Positions 17,429-25,875 of a DNA stretch of 50,514 nucleotides are shown piece by piece. Source of the DNA: Bacteroidota bacterium (GTDB taxonomy: Bacteria; Bacteroidota; Bacteroidia; AKYH767-A; 2013-40CM-41-45); the NCBI GenBank assembly GCA_026391945.1, contig JAPLDA010000054.1, forward strand, positions 1-50,514. Reading direction: 5' to 3'. A program made the position numbers and the translations under genes. Each line of letters starts with the position of its first letter. Positions within the stretch are counted from its first letter, which is position 1. The notes under the pieces are model-generated. The model was not told the origin of the DNA. It made no database searches and was given only the letters and a program-made list of their open reading frames with translations.

Positions 17429-18526
17429 CTATTTCTTGGAAGGAATGATCACTTCAGTTGACTCATCCAGTCCGCCGGTGATTTCCACCAGGTCGAGTGT
17501 ATGAATGCCTGTGAGTACGTGAATGGTTTTCTGTTTTCCGTCTTGTTTCACCCGGATGCTGTCTTCGGAAAGCAATGCATTTCTTGGAATCACGAGGGCT
17601 TGTGTTTTCTTCTGTACGATGATGTTTGCTTCCACTGAACTATGTATGAACTGTTGTTGGGTGGAGTCTTTAAAGACGGCATCCACGCGGAACGTCTGGT
17701 CCAGTTCATTCATCACCGGGTACAGCCGCGAAACCGTTGCATGGTAAATCGTGTTGCCGGTGACATCCATTTTCAGTAAAACTTCCTGCCCGGTTTTGAT
17801 TTTATCAATGTCCTGCTGATCGACTGATAGCTTGATGATTCTCCCGGAAGTTTCACCGAGCAAAGCCACCACTTCATTCATCCGCACACTTTCGCCGGCT
17901 TCTTTGAACGTCTGGAAAACGGTTCCGTTGTTTTCACTCCTGATAAAATAATTATCGAGATCGGTTTGTGCGGATGCCATTTGACTTTTTGCATTATGTA
18001 AAACCACGTTGAGTTCGTTGAGGGCAACCTGGTATTTTTCTTCCGCTGATTTTTTCTGGTTCTTCGAAATGGTGTAATTCGTAAAAGCATTGTCCACATT
18101 GTTTTTGGAAGCTGCATTCTGATCGTACAGATTTTTCAAACGGAAATACTGGAGCGAATCATTTCTGAATTTCACATCTGCATTTTGCCGCGAGAGTTCC
18201 AGGTCATTCAACACCCTTGAACGGGGAGAAAGATTCGATTCCGCATTTTCAAAACTGCTCCTCGCTGCGTCCAGCCTGGCCGCCGGCGCTTCGTTTCTGA
18301 TGACATAAATGCTTTGTCCTTTTATGACGGTATCTCCGTCTTTCACCAGTTTCTCTTTCACGGTTCCATTGCTCAGGGCAAAAAGATAATATTCCTTTTC
18401 GGAAATGATCTTACCGGAAGCATACACCGTTTCGATGATGTCTTTCTTTTCCGGTTTTACGGTTTCGCCTGAACGTGAACAGGCACTCAGCAGGATTATG
18501 AAACTGAAAAAAAGAATTTTATTCAT
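17429..18526 (-). CDS. HlyD/MacA-type membrane fusion lipoprotein of the ABC exporter
   Basis: A 365-residue periplasmic adaptor. The start MNKILFFSFIILLSAC is a lipoprotein signal with Cys16 as the lipidated residue. After it come a short barrel-sandwich strand (GTVKEKLVKDGDTVIKGQSI), a long alpha-helical hairpin rich in Asn, Gln and Lys (about residues 75-195), the second half of the lipoyl-like domain (SENNGTVFQTFKEAGESV), and beta-barrel segments. It would link the FtsX-type permease encoded immediately downstream to an outer-membrane channel. No TolC-like gene belongs to this operon, but one lies in the neighbouring RND operon and could be shared; that is inference. Substrate cannot be read from the sequence. 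Confidence 0.85.
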   Translation of the reverse strand: MNKILFFSFIILLSACSRSGETVKPEKKDIIETVYASGKIISEKEYYLFALSNGTVKEKLVKDGDTVIKGQSIYVIRNEAPAARLDAARSSFENAESNLSPRSRVLNDLELSRQNADVKFRNDSLQYFRLKNLYDQNAASKNNVDNAFTNYTISKNQKKSAEEKYQVALNELNVVLHNAKSQMASAQTDLDNYFIRSENNGTVFQTFKEAGESVRMNEVVALLGETSGRIIKLSVDQQDIDKIKTGQEVLLKMDVTGNTIYHATVSRLYPVMNELDQTFRVDAVFKDSTQQQFIHSSVEANIIVQKKTQALVIPRNALLSEDSIRVKQDGKQKTIHVLTGIHTLDLVEITGGLDESTEVIIPSKK

Positions 18527-18587
18527 GGGAGTTGGTATAACATTAATCCGAAAGTGAATGGCTTGACAGGTGATTATTTTTATTCTG

Positions 18588-18950
18588 TCATTCCTTTTTT
18601 GTTTTCCCGATCATTCCGAGATGTGTGTGATGAAAACCATCGGGAAACTTCAATCCGTATCCAAGCATGCGGTCGAACGATGAATGAGCAAACAACAGGA
18701 TTCCTGCGAACTCAAATTGCATAGAAGTCATGGAGTATCCAATGATAAAAATCAGCAGGGCGATTCCTTTGTGATGGAGTAGGTTGTAGGTGATGGCTCC
18801 AACGCGGCTGCCAGCAAGGTATCCGAGCATTCCAAGATCCGGCGCAAGAAACATAATCCAGAACCACATCCACGACAGGTGAAGGGCATGAACAGCCATC
18901 AATGAAACAATCAATTGAACAGCTTCTTCTGATTTAAGAATTATTTTCAT
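18588..18950 (-). CDS. DUF4260 family small membrane protein
   Basis: A 120-residue integral membrane protein of the DUF4260 family, whose function is not known. Its marks are APDLGMLGYL near the middle, the YNLLHHKG segment, and the C-terminal LLFAHSSFDRMLGYGLKFP followed by HTHLG. Three or four hydrophobic segments are visible, separated by His-rich loops. It follows the RND pump gene by 37 nt on the same strand and could be the last gene of that operon. Conserved histidines (HH, AHSS, FHHTH) suggest a membrane enzyme or metal site, but nothing here identifies a reaction. Confidence 0.8.
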   Translation of the reverse strand: MKIILKSEEAVQLIVSLMAVHALHLSWMWFWIMFLAPDLGMLGYLAGSRVGAITYNLLHHKGIALLIFIIGYSMTSMQFEFAGILLFAHSSFDRMLGYGLKFPDGFHHTHLGMIGKTKKE

Positions 18951-18987
18951 GCATTCTTTTTTTGATGGATGCAGTTTGAATCATCGG

Positions 18988-21900
18988 TTACACTTCCATT
19001 GAAGTGATCAGTTGACTTACCGGCTTCGCAGCAACACCTTCATCCACCGGCAATCCTCTTAATTTTTTAATACGGTTCCTGGTTCTCTCAGCAAGCAAAT
19101 ACATCACGGGTACCATGATGAGTGTAAGGAAGGTTGCAAAGCCCAGCCCGAAAATCATCGTCCATGAAAGCGGTCCCCAGAATGCCGTGCTGTCTCCTCC
19201 GAAATACAAATGCGGATTCAGTTCACTGAACAATGTTCCGAAGTCGACGTTCAGCCCGATGGCAAGCGGTATCAATCCAAGAATGGTCGCCGATGCGGTA
19301 AGGATCACCGGCGTCATTCGGGTTCTGCCGGCTTCCACGATGGCATCGAATGTCGGAAGTCCTTGCTGCCGCAGGAGATCGGTGAATTCAACCAGCAGGA
19401 TTCCGTTTCTCACCACGATACCGGCGAGTGCAATCACACCTACGCCGCTCATGACAATACTGAATTCCATTTTCCAGAATGAAAAACCAAGCAGCACGCC
19501 CGTTACGCTGAAAGCAATTTCAGCCATGATGATCAACGGCTTGCTTACTGAATTGAACTGGATGACGAGGATGAGGACGATGAGCAGCATACTCGCCATC
19601 ATGGCCCATCCGAGGAAGGCGCCGGTTTCCGCCTGTTCTTCCTGTGCGCCGGTGAATTTTACCGTCACGCCGTTTTCCGGATAAAATCCTTCAGCAGCTT
19701 TTTTCACATCTTCCACCACAGCCTGTTCATTGTGGCCGGATAGCACGTTGGATGAAAGCGTCACCAATCGCTTTTGATTTTTTCTTTTGATCAGCCCGTA
19801 CGTGTCTTCATATTTAATGTCGGCGAACGAAGAAAGCGGAACATCCCTGATGGCGCCGCCCATGGCCATGTCGCGGTAAAGTATTTTCAGGTTCTTCAGC
19901 ATGTCCACGTTGTTGCGCTGATCCGTTTTGTACCGAAGCATGATTTTATAATCGTCGTTCAGGTCCCGGTACTTCGATGCTTCCCATCCGAGCACGGCCG
20001 CCTGTATCTCGCGCCCGATCTGCGTGGTGTTGATGCCTTCGCGGTTCGCACGTTCACGGTCAATCGTGAAGGTAACCTGCGGCTTCTGATTCTGCAGGTC
20101 GCTTCGCAATTCTTCGACACCTTCAATGTGAAGCGAGTCGAGGTAACGTTTTAAATTCCGGCTCGTCTTAACGATGTCTTCGTAACTGTCGCCGCTCACT
20201 TCAATGTTCACCGGTTTGCCCACGGGAGGGCCGCCCTGTTCCTGCGCCACGGTTATTTCAGCACCGGGAACACATCCTTTCACAGCTTCCCTGATGCGGT
20301 CGAGGTATTTTGACGTGGACTCTCCATTGCGTTTTCCATATTCAACAAATGCAACCTGTACTTTGCTCTTGTTTGGATAGGCACTCTGATCTTCATCCTG
20401 CGGATCGCTCACTCCAACGGTTACATTGGCAATCACAGACTTCACCATTTTATTCGGCCAGTTGATGGCGTGATACACTTTGTCTTCAATAATCTTGGTA
20501 ACCGAGTCGGTGTACGCCTGGTCGGTACCGACGGGCAGCGATGTGTAAACGAAAATAAAATTCGGATCTGCTTTCGGAAAAAAACTGATGCCGCCGTTCC
20601 GCAAAGCGATGGCAAAGAAAGAAATGACCAGCACCGCCAGGGTGGAGGCCATCAAGGTCCGCGGCCGGCGCAGGCACCAGGTGAGCAGCGTGCGGTAACG
20701 ATCCTGGAACCGTGGCCATGTTTCTTCCTGGAATTTTTTTATTTTTTGTTTCAGCCAGAAACGATTCACCAGGTTGAGGATTAAAACGAGGATGGCAAAA
20801 TTTCCAAAGCCAATATTCCTTGTGAGGTAACTCAATAAAATCACAGATCCAAAAATGATGAGCGACATTTTCAAACCTTTTCTTCCGTCATCATGTTTGT
20901 CGGGATGAGGTTTCATGAACCGTGCTGCGAAAACAGGATTGATGATGTAGGCCACCACCAGTGAAGCGGTGAGTGTTACGATCAACGTAACGGGAAGGAA
21001 GAACATGAATTTTCCGATCACGCCCTTCCAGAACAGCAGCGGCACGAACGGTGCGAGCGTGGTGAGCGTTCCGGAGAGTACCGGCAGGAACACTTCGCCG
21101 GCGGCCATCTTCGCCGCTTCGATGATGTTTCTTTTTCCGTTGGCAAAAATCCGGTGCGTGTTTTCAATCACCACGATGGCATCGTCTACCACGATTCCAA
21201 GAGCCATCAGGAAGGAGAAGAGTACGATCATGTTCAGCGTGAAACCGATGGTTGGCATCACCAGGAATGCGAGGCACATGGAAAGCGGCACCGACATGGC
21301 GACAAAAAAAGCGTTCGCCGTTCCCATGAAAAACATGAGGATGAACAATACGAGGATGAATCCGATGATGATGGTGTTGATGAGATCATGCAGCGTGGTT
21401 CTTGTTTGCTGGCTTTGATCGCCGGTAAGCGTCACCTGCACATCCTTCGGCCATGAATGAGTTTTCATGTCATCCACCAACTTTACAATTTTATCAGAGG
21501 CGTCGATGAGATTTTCACCTTTCCGTTTTACAATGCTCAACGTGATCACATTTTTATGATCGAGCCGCGCGTAGGATTCCTGCTCTTTGTGTGAGTCGAT
21601 GACTTCAGCAATGTCTTTCAGGTACACGGGTTTCCCGTCGATCGAATTGATGACGATGTTGCTGATTTGTTCCGGCGATTTGAATTCTCCCGTCACACTC
21701 AGCGAACGCCGCACGCCGTCCATCCTCACGGTACCACCGGGAATCGTGGCGTTTTCATTTTTCACCGCATTGTAAATGTCGTACATGCTCAGCCGTGCCG
21801 ATTGCATCTTCAGCATGTCCACGTTCACTTGTATCTCGCGTTCGAGCGCGCCGATCAGGTCAACCTGTTTCACTTCCTTCATGCTTTCGAGTTGTTCTTT

Positions 21901-22401
21901 CGCTTCGTCAGCATATTTTTTCAGTTTAGCTAAATCATAATTGCCGGAGATGTTCACGTACATGATCGGCAACTCGGCAAAATTGATTTCAATGATCTGC
22001 GGGTCGTTCGGCAAATCCTGCGGAAGATCCGTTCTCGCACGGTCCACCGCATCTTTCACCTGCATTTTTGCCACGTCGGTTTTTACATCGCTGTTAAACT
22101 CGACGACGACGTTGCAGTAATCCTGCAGCGAATTGCTTTTTATTTTTTTTACTCCCGTGATGCCTTTGCACTGTTTCTCAATCGGCCGCACCACCAGGTT
22201 TTCCATGTCGGTGGGTGAGGTGCCAGGGTACAGCACGCTCACGTAAATATTCGGAAGTGAAATATCCGGGAAGCTTTCTTTCGGAAGAGCATTGTAGGTG
22301 ACGATTCCTGCGATGATGAGGATGATCGTCATGATGAAAACAGAAGTGCGGTTGTTGATCGCCCAGCTGGAAGGTTTGAATTCTTTATGGATGTCCTGCA
22401 T
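18988..22401 (-). CDS. RND efflux pump inner-membrane subunit, AcrB/HAE1-like
   Basis: A 1137-residue RND transporter that would use the proton gradient to export substrates across both membranes together with the adaptor and TolC-like proteins encoded upstream. It opens with an inner-membrane helix after NNRTSVFIMTIILIIAG and has the KESFPDISLP segment of the family. Transmembrane helix 4 carries the proton-relay pair Asp406-Asp407 in GIVVDDAIVVIENTHR. An extra hydrophobic stretch after the first membrane bundle (LKMSLIIFGSVILLSYL, then GNFAILVLILNLV) makes it longer than E. coli AcrB (1049), as often in Bacteroidota. The acidic pair favours the hydrophobic/amphiphilic HAE1 group over heavy-metal pumps, but substrates are not determinable. 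Confidence 0.9.
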   Translation of the reverse strand: MQDIHKEFKPSSWAINNRTSVFIMTIILIIAGIVTYNALPKESFPDISLPNIYVSVLYPGTSPTDMENLVVRPIEKQCKGITGVKKIKSNSLQDYCNVVVEFNSDVKTDVAKMQVKDAVDRARTDLPQDLPNDPQIIEINFAELPIMYVNISGNYDLAKLKKYADEAKEQLESMKEVKQVDLIGALEREIQVNVDMLKMQSARLSMYDIYNAVKNENATIPGGTVRMDGVRRSLSVTGEFKSPEQISNIVINSIDGKPVYLKDIAEVIDSHKEQESYARLDHKNVITLSIVKRKGENLIDASDKIVKLVDDMKTHSWPKDVQVTLTGDQSQQTRTTLHDLINTIIIGFILVLFILMFFMGTANAFFVAMSVPLSMCLAFLVMPTIGFTLNMIVLFSFLMALGIVVDDAIVVIENTHRIFANGKRNIIEAAKMAAGEVFLPVLSGTLTTLAPFVPLLFWKGVIGKFMFFLPVTLIVTLTASLVVAYIINPVFAARFMKPHPDKHDDGRKGLKMSLIIFGSVILLSYLTRNIGFGNFAILVLILNLVNRFWLKQKIKKFQEETWPRFQDRYRTLLTWCLRRPRTLMASTLAVLVISFFAIALRNGGISFFPKADPNFIFVYTSLPVGTDQAYTDSVTKIIEDKVYHAINWPNKMVKSVIANVTVGVSDPQDEDQSAYPNKSKVQVAFVEYGKRNGESTSKYLDRIREAVKGCVPGAEITVAQEQGGPPVGKPVNIEVSGDSYEDIVKTSRNLKRYLDSLHIEGVEELRSDLQNQKPQVTFTIDRERANREGINTTQIGREIQAAVLGWEASKYRDLNDDYKIMLRYKTDQRNNVDMLKNLKILYRDMAMGGAIRDVPLSSFADIKYEDTYGLIKRKNQKRLVTLSSNVLSGHNEQAVVEDVKKAAEGFYPENGVTVKFTGAQEEQAETGAFLGWAMMASMLLIVLILVIQFNSVSKPLIIMAEIAFSVTGVLLGFSFWKMEFSIVMSGVGVIALAGIVVRNGILLVEFTDLLRQQGLPTFDAIVEAGRTRMTPVILTASATILGLIPLAIGLNVDFGTLFSELNPHLYFGGDSTAFWGPLSWTMIFGLGFATFLTLIMVPVMYLLAERTRNRIKKLRGLPVDEGVAAKPVSQLITSMEV

Positions 22402-22451
22402 AGTGTAAAAGTTAGAATGGTGTGATCTGAAGTTTGAAAGGAAAGTTTCGT

Positions 22452-23585
22452 TTACAGTTTGATGGCATCTCCTTCAATCACGTTCTGGTATCCGGTGGTG
22501 ATTACTTTATCTCCTTTTTCCAAACCGCTCCGGATTTCCGACACGCCGTTGTAGATCATCCCGGAGGTCACGGTTTTTCTTTTGGCAATGGTTTTCCCGT
22601 TTTCGTTTTCCGCGATGTAAACAAATTCTCCGTCGGTGGATTTTTGCACCGCGCCAACAGGAACCACAAAGGAATGGGAAGCGGCATAGTCAGAAATTTT
22701 CAGAACCACCACCTGGTTCGGGTGGAAGTCGCCGTCGTTCCGGTTGAGCCGCACTTCTACGTTGAACGTCCTGTTCAGCGTGTTGATAGCTTGCCCGGAA
22801 TAATCCAGCCGGGTTTTAATTTCTTTATTCATGTCGGGGAAAAACAAAATCACCTCGTTGCCGATTTTCACTTTGCTGATATACGATTCAGCCACTTCAC
22901 CTTTTACCTTAAGGTTGGAAAGATTCACGACCCGCACGGAAGGAATTCCGGGAGCAACAGCCTGTCCTATTTTGATGTTCACGAGGTCAACCGTTCCGTT
23001 GATCGGCGATTTGATCCGTGTCATCTCCCATTGCTCATGCAGCGAAGCATACTGTTTTTCCATCGCTTCTTTCTGAGTCTTCGCCTGGATGAACTGCACT
23101 TCACTTCCGATTTTCTGATCCCAGAGATTTTTCTGTTTGTTGTACATCGTCACGGCCATGTCGGTTTGCGTTTTCAATGCTTCGAGGCTTTGCCGGATGG
23201 TACGGTCATCCATCGTAGCGAGGGTCTGTCCTTTTTCAACGCGGTCACCGGTTTTCACCAGCACCGCAGTCACGGTTCCCGGCATCTCAGGACTCACCGT
23301 TACATCTTCATCACCATCCACCTTTGCCTGCACTTCCACGTAATGACTGAACGACTGCGGAATCATCTCCGTAACCGAAACAAATTTTGATTTCGTTTCT
23401 TTCTGAGACGTGTCGGCGGCAGCCAGTTCGTTTTCAAGTTTGTTTATCTTTTCTTTCAGGTCAGCCTGTTGTTTTTTCAGATCCGTCAGCTGCGCCTGTT
23501 TGGCGGCAAGCGGGTTCTTGTCGTTTCCTGTTCCGCAGGAAGCAAGAGCGATCAGGATCATGGTGGCTATAAGATAATTTTTCAT
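22452..23585 (-). CDS. RND efflux periplasmic adaptor lipoprotein
   Basis: A 377-residue adaptor (AcrA/HlyD family). The start MKNYLIATMILIALASC is a lipoprotein signal, lipidated at Cys17. A predicted coiled coil follows directly (about residues 28-65, rich in Lys, Gln, Glu and Leu), which is not part of the usual AcrA core. Then come the lipoyl-like halves (SPEMPGTVTAVLVKTGDRVE and TRIKSPINGTVDLVNIKIGQ) around a short helical hairpin, and beta-barrel and membrane-proximal domains ending in KGDKVITTGYQNVIEGD. It lies between the TolC-like and RND genes, with 50 nt to the pump and 40 nt from the channel gene, so these are one operon. Confidence 0.88.
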   Translation of the reverse strand: MKNYLIATMILIALASCGTGNDKNPLAAKQAQLTDLKKQQADLKEKINKLENELAAADTSQKETKSKFVSVTEMIPQSFSHYVEVQAKVDGDEDVTVSPEMPGTVTAVLVKTGDRVEKGQTLATMDDRTIRQSLEALKTQTDMAVTMYNKQKNLWDQKIGSEVQFIQAKTQKEAMEKQYASLHEQWEMTRIKSPINGTVDLVNIKIGQAVAPGIPSVRVVNLSNLKVKGEVAESYISKVKIGNEVILFFPDMNKEIKTRLDYSGQAINTLNRTFNVEVRLNRNDGDFHPNQVVVLKISDYAASHSFVVPVGAVQKSTDGEFVYIAENENGKTIAKRKTVTSGMIYNGVSEIRSGLEKGDKVITTGYQNVIEGDAIKL

Positions 23586-23625
23586 GTCGGGAGATTTAAA
23601 AATGTTTTATATGTTTTTGATTTTT

Positions 23626-24969
23626 TTATTTGATGTTTCCAAGGGCTTTTTCAAGATTCACTTTTGCAACAAGTGCATCGTACAAGGAATTGTAGTAATT
23701 CGACTGGGCTTCTTTCAAAGAAGTTTCAGCGTTGATGACTTCCAGGTTGGAACCTACACCCTGGTCGTATTTGGCTTTGCTCACGCGCACCACTTCATTC
23801 GCCAGGTCAAGATTTTGCTGTTGCGTGTTGAAAGAAGCGAGTGCATTGGTGAGGGAGGTGCGGTTCACTTCCGCTTCAAGCGACAAGGCGTTGGCTACCT
23901 GCTGCAACTCATTGTCAACTTTTTTCAACGCCAGTTTTGCCTGGTCGATTTTCCGTTCGCGTTGCAGGCCGTCAAACAGTTTCCACGAAAACGTGGCGCC
24001 GATGATTCCTGTCGGGTACCATTTTTTGTCGGAATCGAAAATGTTGAACTGGTTGCGCTGCGCAGAAGTACTCAGGCTTCCGTAAGCAACGATGGACGGG
24101 ACGTACTGAACTTTGTAACGTTTCAGATCGAGTGACTGTAAATGCTGTTGAGTTTTTAAAAGTGAATACTCGATGCGTTTGGTGACATCCGGTTTTTCGG
24201 CATTCATCATCGTATTTTTTATTTGCCCGGCGTTGAGTGAATCGGTGAGAACGAGGTTGGTGTGAATGTCCATGCCCACCTGGAACCTGAGCATGAATTC
24301 ACTTAAGATGAGAAGCCGTGAAACATTTTCTTTTTCCGTTGAGAGGTTGTTGTAGGTGAGTACGATCCGGTCAAGATCAATTTTCTCAACAAAGCCATTG
24401 TCGTATAAAGCTTTTGTATCGTCCCTGAGTTTCTGAACACGGATCATGTTTGCTTCCATCAGTTTCATCCGTTCCCGGCTCACCAGCACATTGTAATAGG
24501 CTTTGCTTACCGACACTGCCGTTTCAATTTTTGTACGCGTAAGATTTTTCTGGGAAAGTTCACGGTAGGTTTTGGATGCCTGCACGCCGACGAGGTACGA
24601 CGGTTCGAAGATGAGCTGCGATGCATTCACGCCCGCCGTAGCATTCCAGCGCGTACCGAATTTGATCCCGAGAAATTCTCCTGCTTTCCCTCCGAAAAAT
24701 TCAGCGGGGATCAGTGACGTAGGCAGTTGTTCGAAATCTTTCAGGTCGAAGCTGGCGCTTAACTGCGGCAGCCCCATACCAATCACTTCATTCACTTTGG
24801 CATTCGAAACCTGTTCGTCAATTTGCGCATTCACCACGTCGGCCTGGTGCTGGTAAGCATATTCAATGGCCTGCGGCAACGAGAAACTGAAAGTTTCCAC
24901 ACGATCCTGCGCAACGGCGATCCCGGCGGTAAAAATGAAAGGAGTGAGGAATAAAAATATTTTTTTCAT
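23626..24969 (-). CDS. TolC-family outer-membrane efflux protein
   Basis: A 447-residue outer-membrane channel protein of the TolC/OprM family. The chosen start (MKKIFLFLTPFIFTAGIAVAQ) gives a clear signal peptide; an upstream TTG would add six residues before it. The mature protein has the two-fold alpha-helical repeat of the family: one half around SLPQAIEYAYQHQADVVNAQ, the other around DGLQRERKIDQAKLALKKVD, with the typical ending YDQGVGSNLEVINAETSLKEAQSNYYNSLYDALVAK. It is the second gene after tetR, 57 nt downstream of it, and precedes the adaptor and pump genes. It would complete the tripartite pump and may also serve the ABC exporter next door, which has no channel gene. Confidence 0.88.
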   Translation of the reverse strand: MKKIFLFLTPFIFTAGIAVAQDRVETFSFSLPQAIEYAYQHQADVVNAQIDEQVSNAKVNEVIGMGLPQLSASFDLKDFEQLPTSLIPAEFFGGKAGEFLGIKFGTRWNATAGVNASQLIFEPSYLVGVQASKTYRELSQKNLTRTKIETAVSVSKAYYNVLVSRERMKLMEANMIRVQKLRDDTKALYDNGFVEKIDLDRIVLTYNNLSTEKENVSRLLILSEFMLRFQVGMDIHTNLVLTDSLNAGQIKNTMMNAEKPDVTKRIEYSLLKTQQHLQSLDLKRYKVQYVPSIVAYGSLSTSAQRNQFNIFDSDKKWYPTGIIGATFSWKLFDGLQRERKIDQAKLALKKVDNELQQVANALSLEAEVNRTSLTNALASFNTQQQNLDLANEVVRVSKAKYDQGVGSNLEVINAETSLKEAQSNYYNSLYDALVAKVNLEKALGNIK

Positions 24970-25026
24970 AGAGGTATTGGTTAACAATGAATGGGATAAT
25001 AGTGTTAGTGTTTGATGATGTGTTTT

Positions 25027-25641
25027 TTATTCTTCTTCGATTACCTGTTTGTATTTGTTGATCAGTTTATGTCCTTTTAAGGTGACGATGCCGTGGAGGA
25101 AATGATCCAGCGAAACCAGCTGCACTTCGGTGAGGTTGAATTTGCTGTGCGGGAAGATGGCGGGGTTGAATCCCATTTCCACATGTTCGATCCTGAACTT
25201 GGCGAGGATTTTTACATTCAGGTCTTTCCGGTAAAGCCCCAGCCTGATGCCGTGTTTCAGGTTTTCTTCGATGAACACCTGCATCTTCTGTTCTTTGAAT
25301 TCGCGGAAGTACTTCCACGATTCGGAATGGAATTTCTGGAGGTCATAAAAAACGGTCGGGTTGATGCGGCTGAACGTACGGCCTACACATCCCATGGCCC
25401 TCATCAGTTCGTCCACCGGGTTCTCCGATTGTTTGCGGATGTCGTGAAGTTCTTTCTCCTGGTTCGCCATTTCCAGTTTGGTCAGTGCTTTCACTAAGGA
25501 ATGTTTGTCGGCGTAACTGTCGTAGATCGTCCGTTTCGACATGCCGAGGTGACTGGCAATGGCATCCATCGTGATGCTTTTGATGCCATGACGGAAGAAA
25601 AGTTCGGCAGCGGCTTCCAGTATTCTGTCTTCAGTTTTCAT
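25027..25641 (-). CDS. TetR family repressor of the RND efflux operon
   Basis: A 204-residue TetR-type regulator. The N-terminal DNA-binding domain is clear: RILEAAAELFFRHGIKSITM, then the helix-turn-helix IASHLGMSKRTIYDSYADKH (about residues 28-47). The rest is the variable ligand-binding and dimerisation domain; its ligand is unknown. It is the first gene of the tetR-tolC-adaptor-pump operon. Just upstream a 24-bp palindrome (25676-25699) lies between and over the promoter elements, so the protein probably represses its own operon and is released by a pump substrate. That mode is inferred from position; the family is certain. Confidence 0.92.
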   Translation of the reverse strand: MKTEDRILEAAAELFFRHGIKSITMDAIASHLGMSKRTIYDSYADKHSLVKALTKLEMANQEKELHDIRKQSENPVDELMRAMGCVGRTFSRINPTVFYDLQKFHSESWKYFREFKEQKMQVFIEENLKHGIRLGLYRKDLNVKILAKFRIEHVEMGFNPAIFPHSKFNLTEVQLVSLDHFLHGIVTLKGHKLINKYKQVIEEE

Positions 25642-25664
25642 GTTGGGTTCTTCGAAATGCGCCG

Positions 25665-25695
25665 CAAAACTATGGAAACTTTATTAACTACCAAA
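25665..25695 (-). promoter_or_regulatory. promoter of the tetR-efflux operon
   Basis: Read on the minus strand, TTTG (25695-25692) is followed after exactly 19 nt by TAGTTTTG (25672-25665), a full match to the Bacteroidota -33/-7 pattern. Transcription would start near 25658, giving a leader of about 17 nt before the ATG of tetR. This is the best promoter in the window. Confidence 0.65.
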
Positions 25696-25699
25696 GTTT
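25676..25699. promoter_or_regulatory. palindromic TetR operator
   Basis: AAACTTT (25676-25682) and AAAGTTT (25693-25699) form a perfect 7-bp inverted repeat with a 10-bp centre, 24 bp in all. It covers the -33 element and most of the spacer of the tetR promoter. A TetR dimer bound here would block RNA polymerase. Assignment to this regulator is by position. Confidence 0.6.
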
Positions 25700-25875
25700 T
25701 CTCAGTTTTTTTTAAATTTTTTTTTTGGATTCATCGAAGGTGTTAATGATTTCTTAACAAGGGGGGCCAGTCGGTTCACCATGATCCCGTTCAGGCATCA
25801 AACTAAATTAGAGGATTACCATGATTCACTCTTCAAAAATTTTTAACTTCGGGCTCTCTATTTAAAAGCCTGAAA

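Noticed and set aside
20969-21418. 149-residue frame opposite the RND pump gene
   Set aside because: Methionine- and threonine-rich antisense shadow of transmembrane helices; the RND frame is certain from its Asp-Asp motif and length.
22434-23390. 318-residue open frame antisense to the RND adaptor
   Set aside because: It is the mirror of a well-supported adaptor gene (lipoprotein signal, lipoyl and barrel motifs); its product has no family motif and a composition (Phe/His/Arg-rich) typical of antisense frames.
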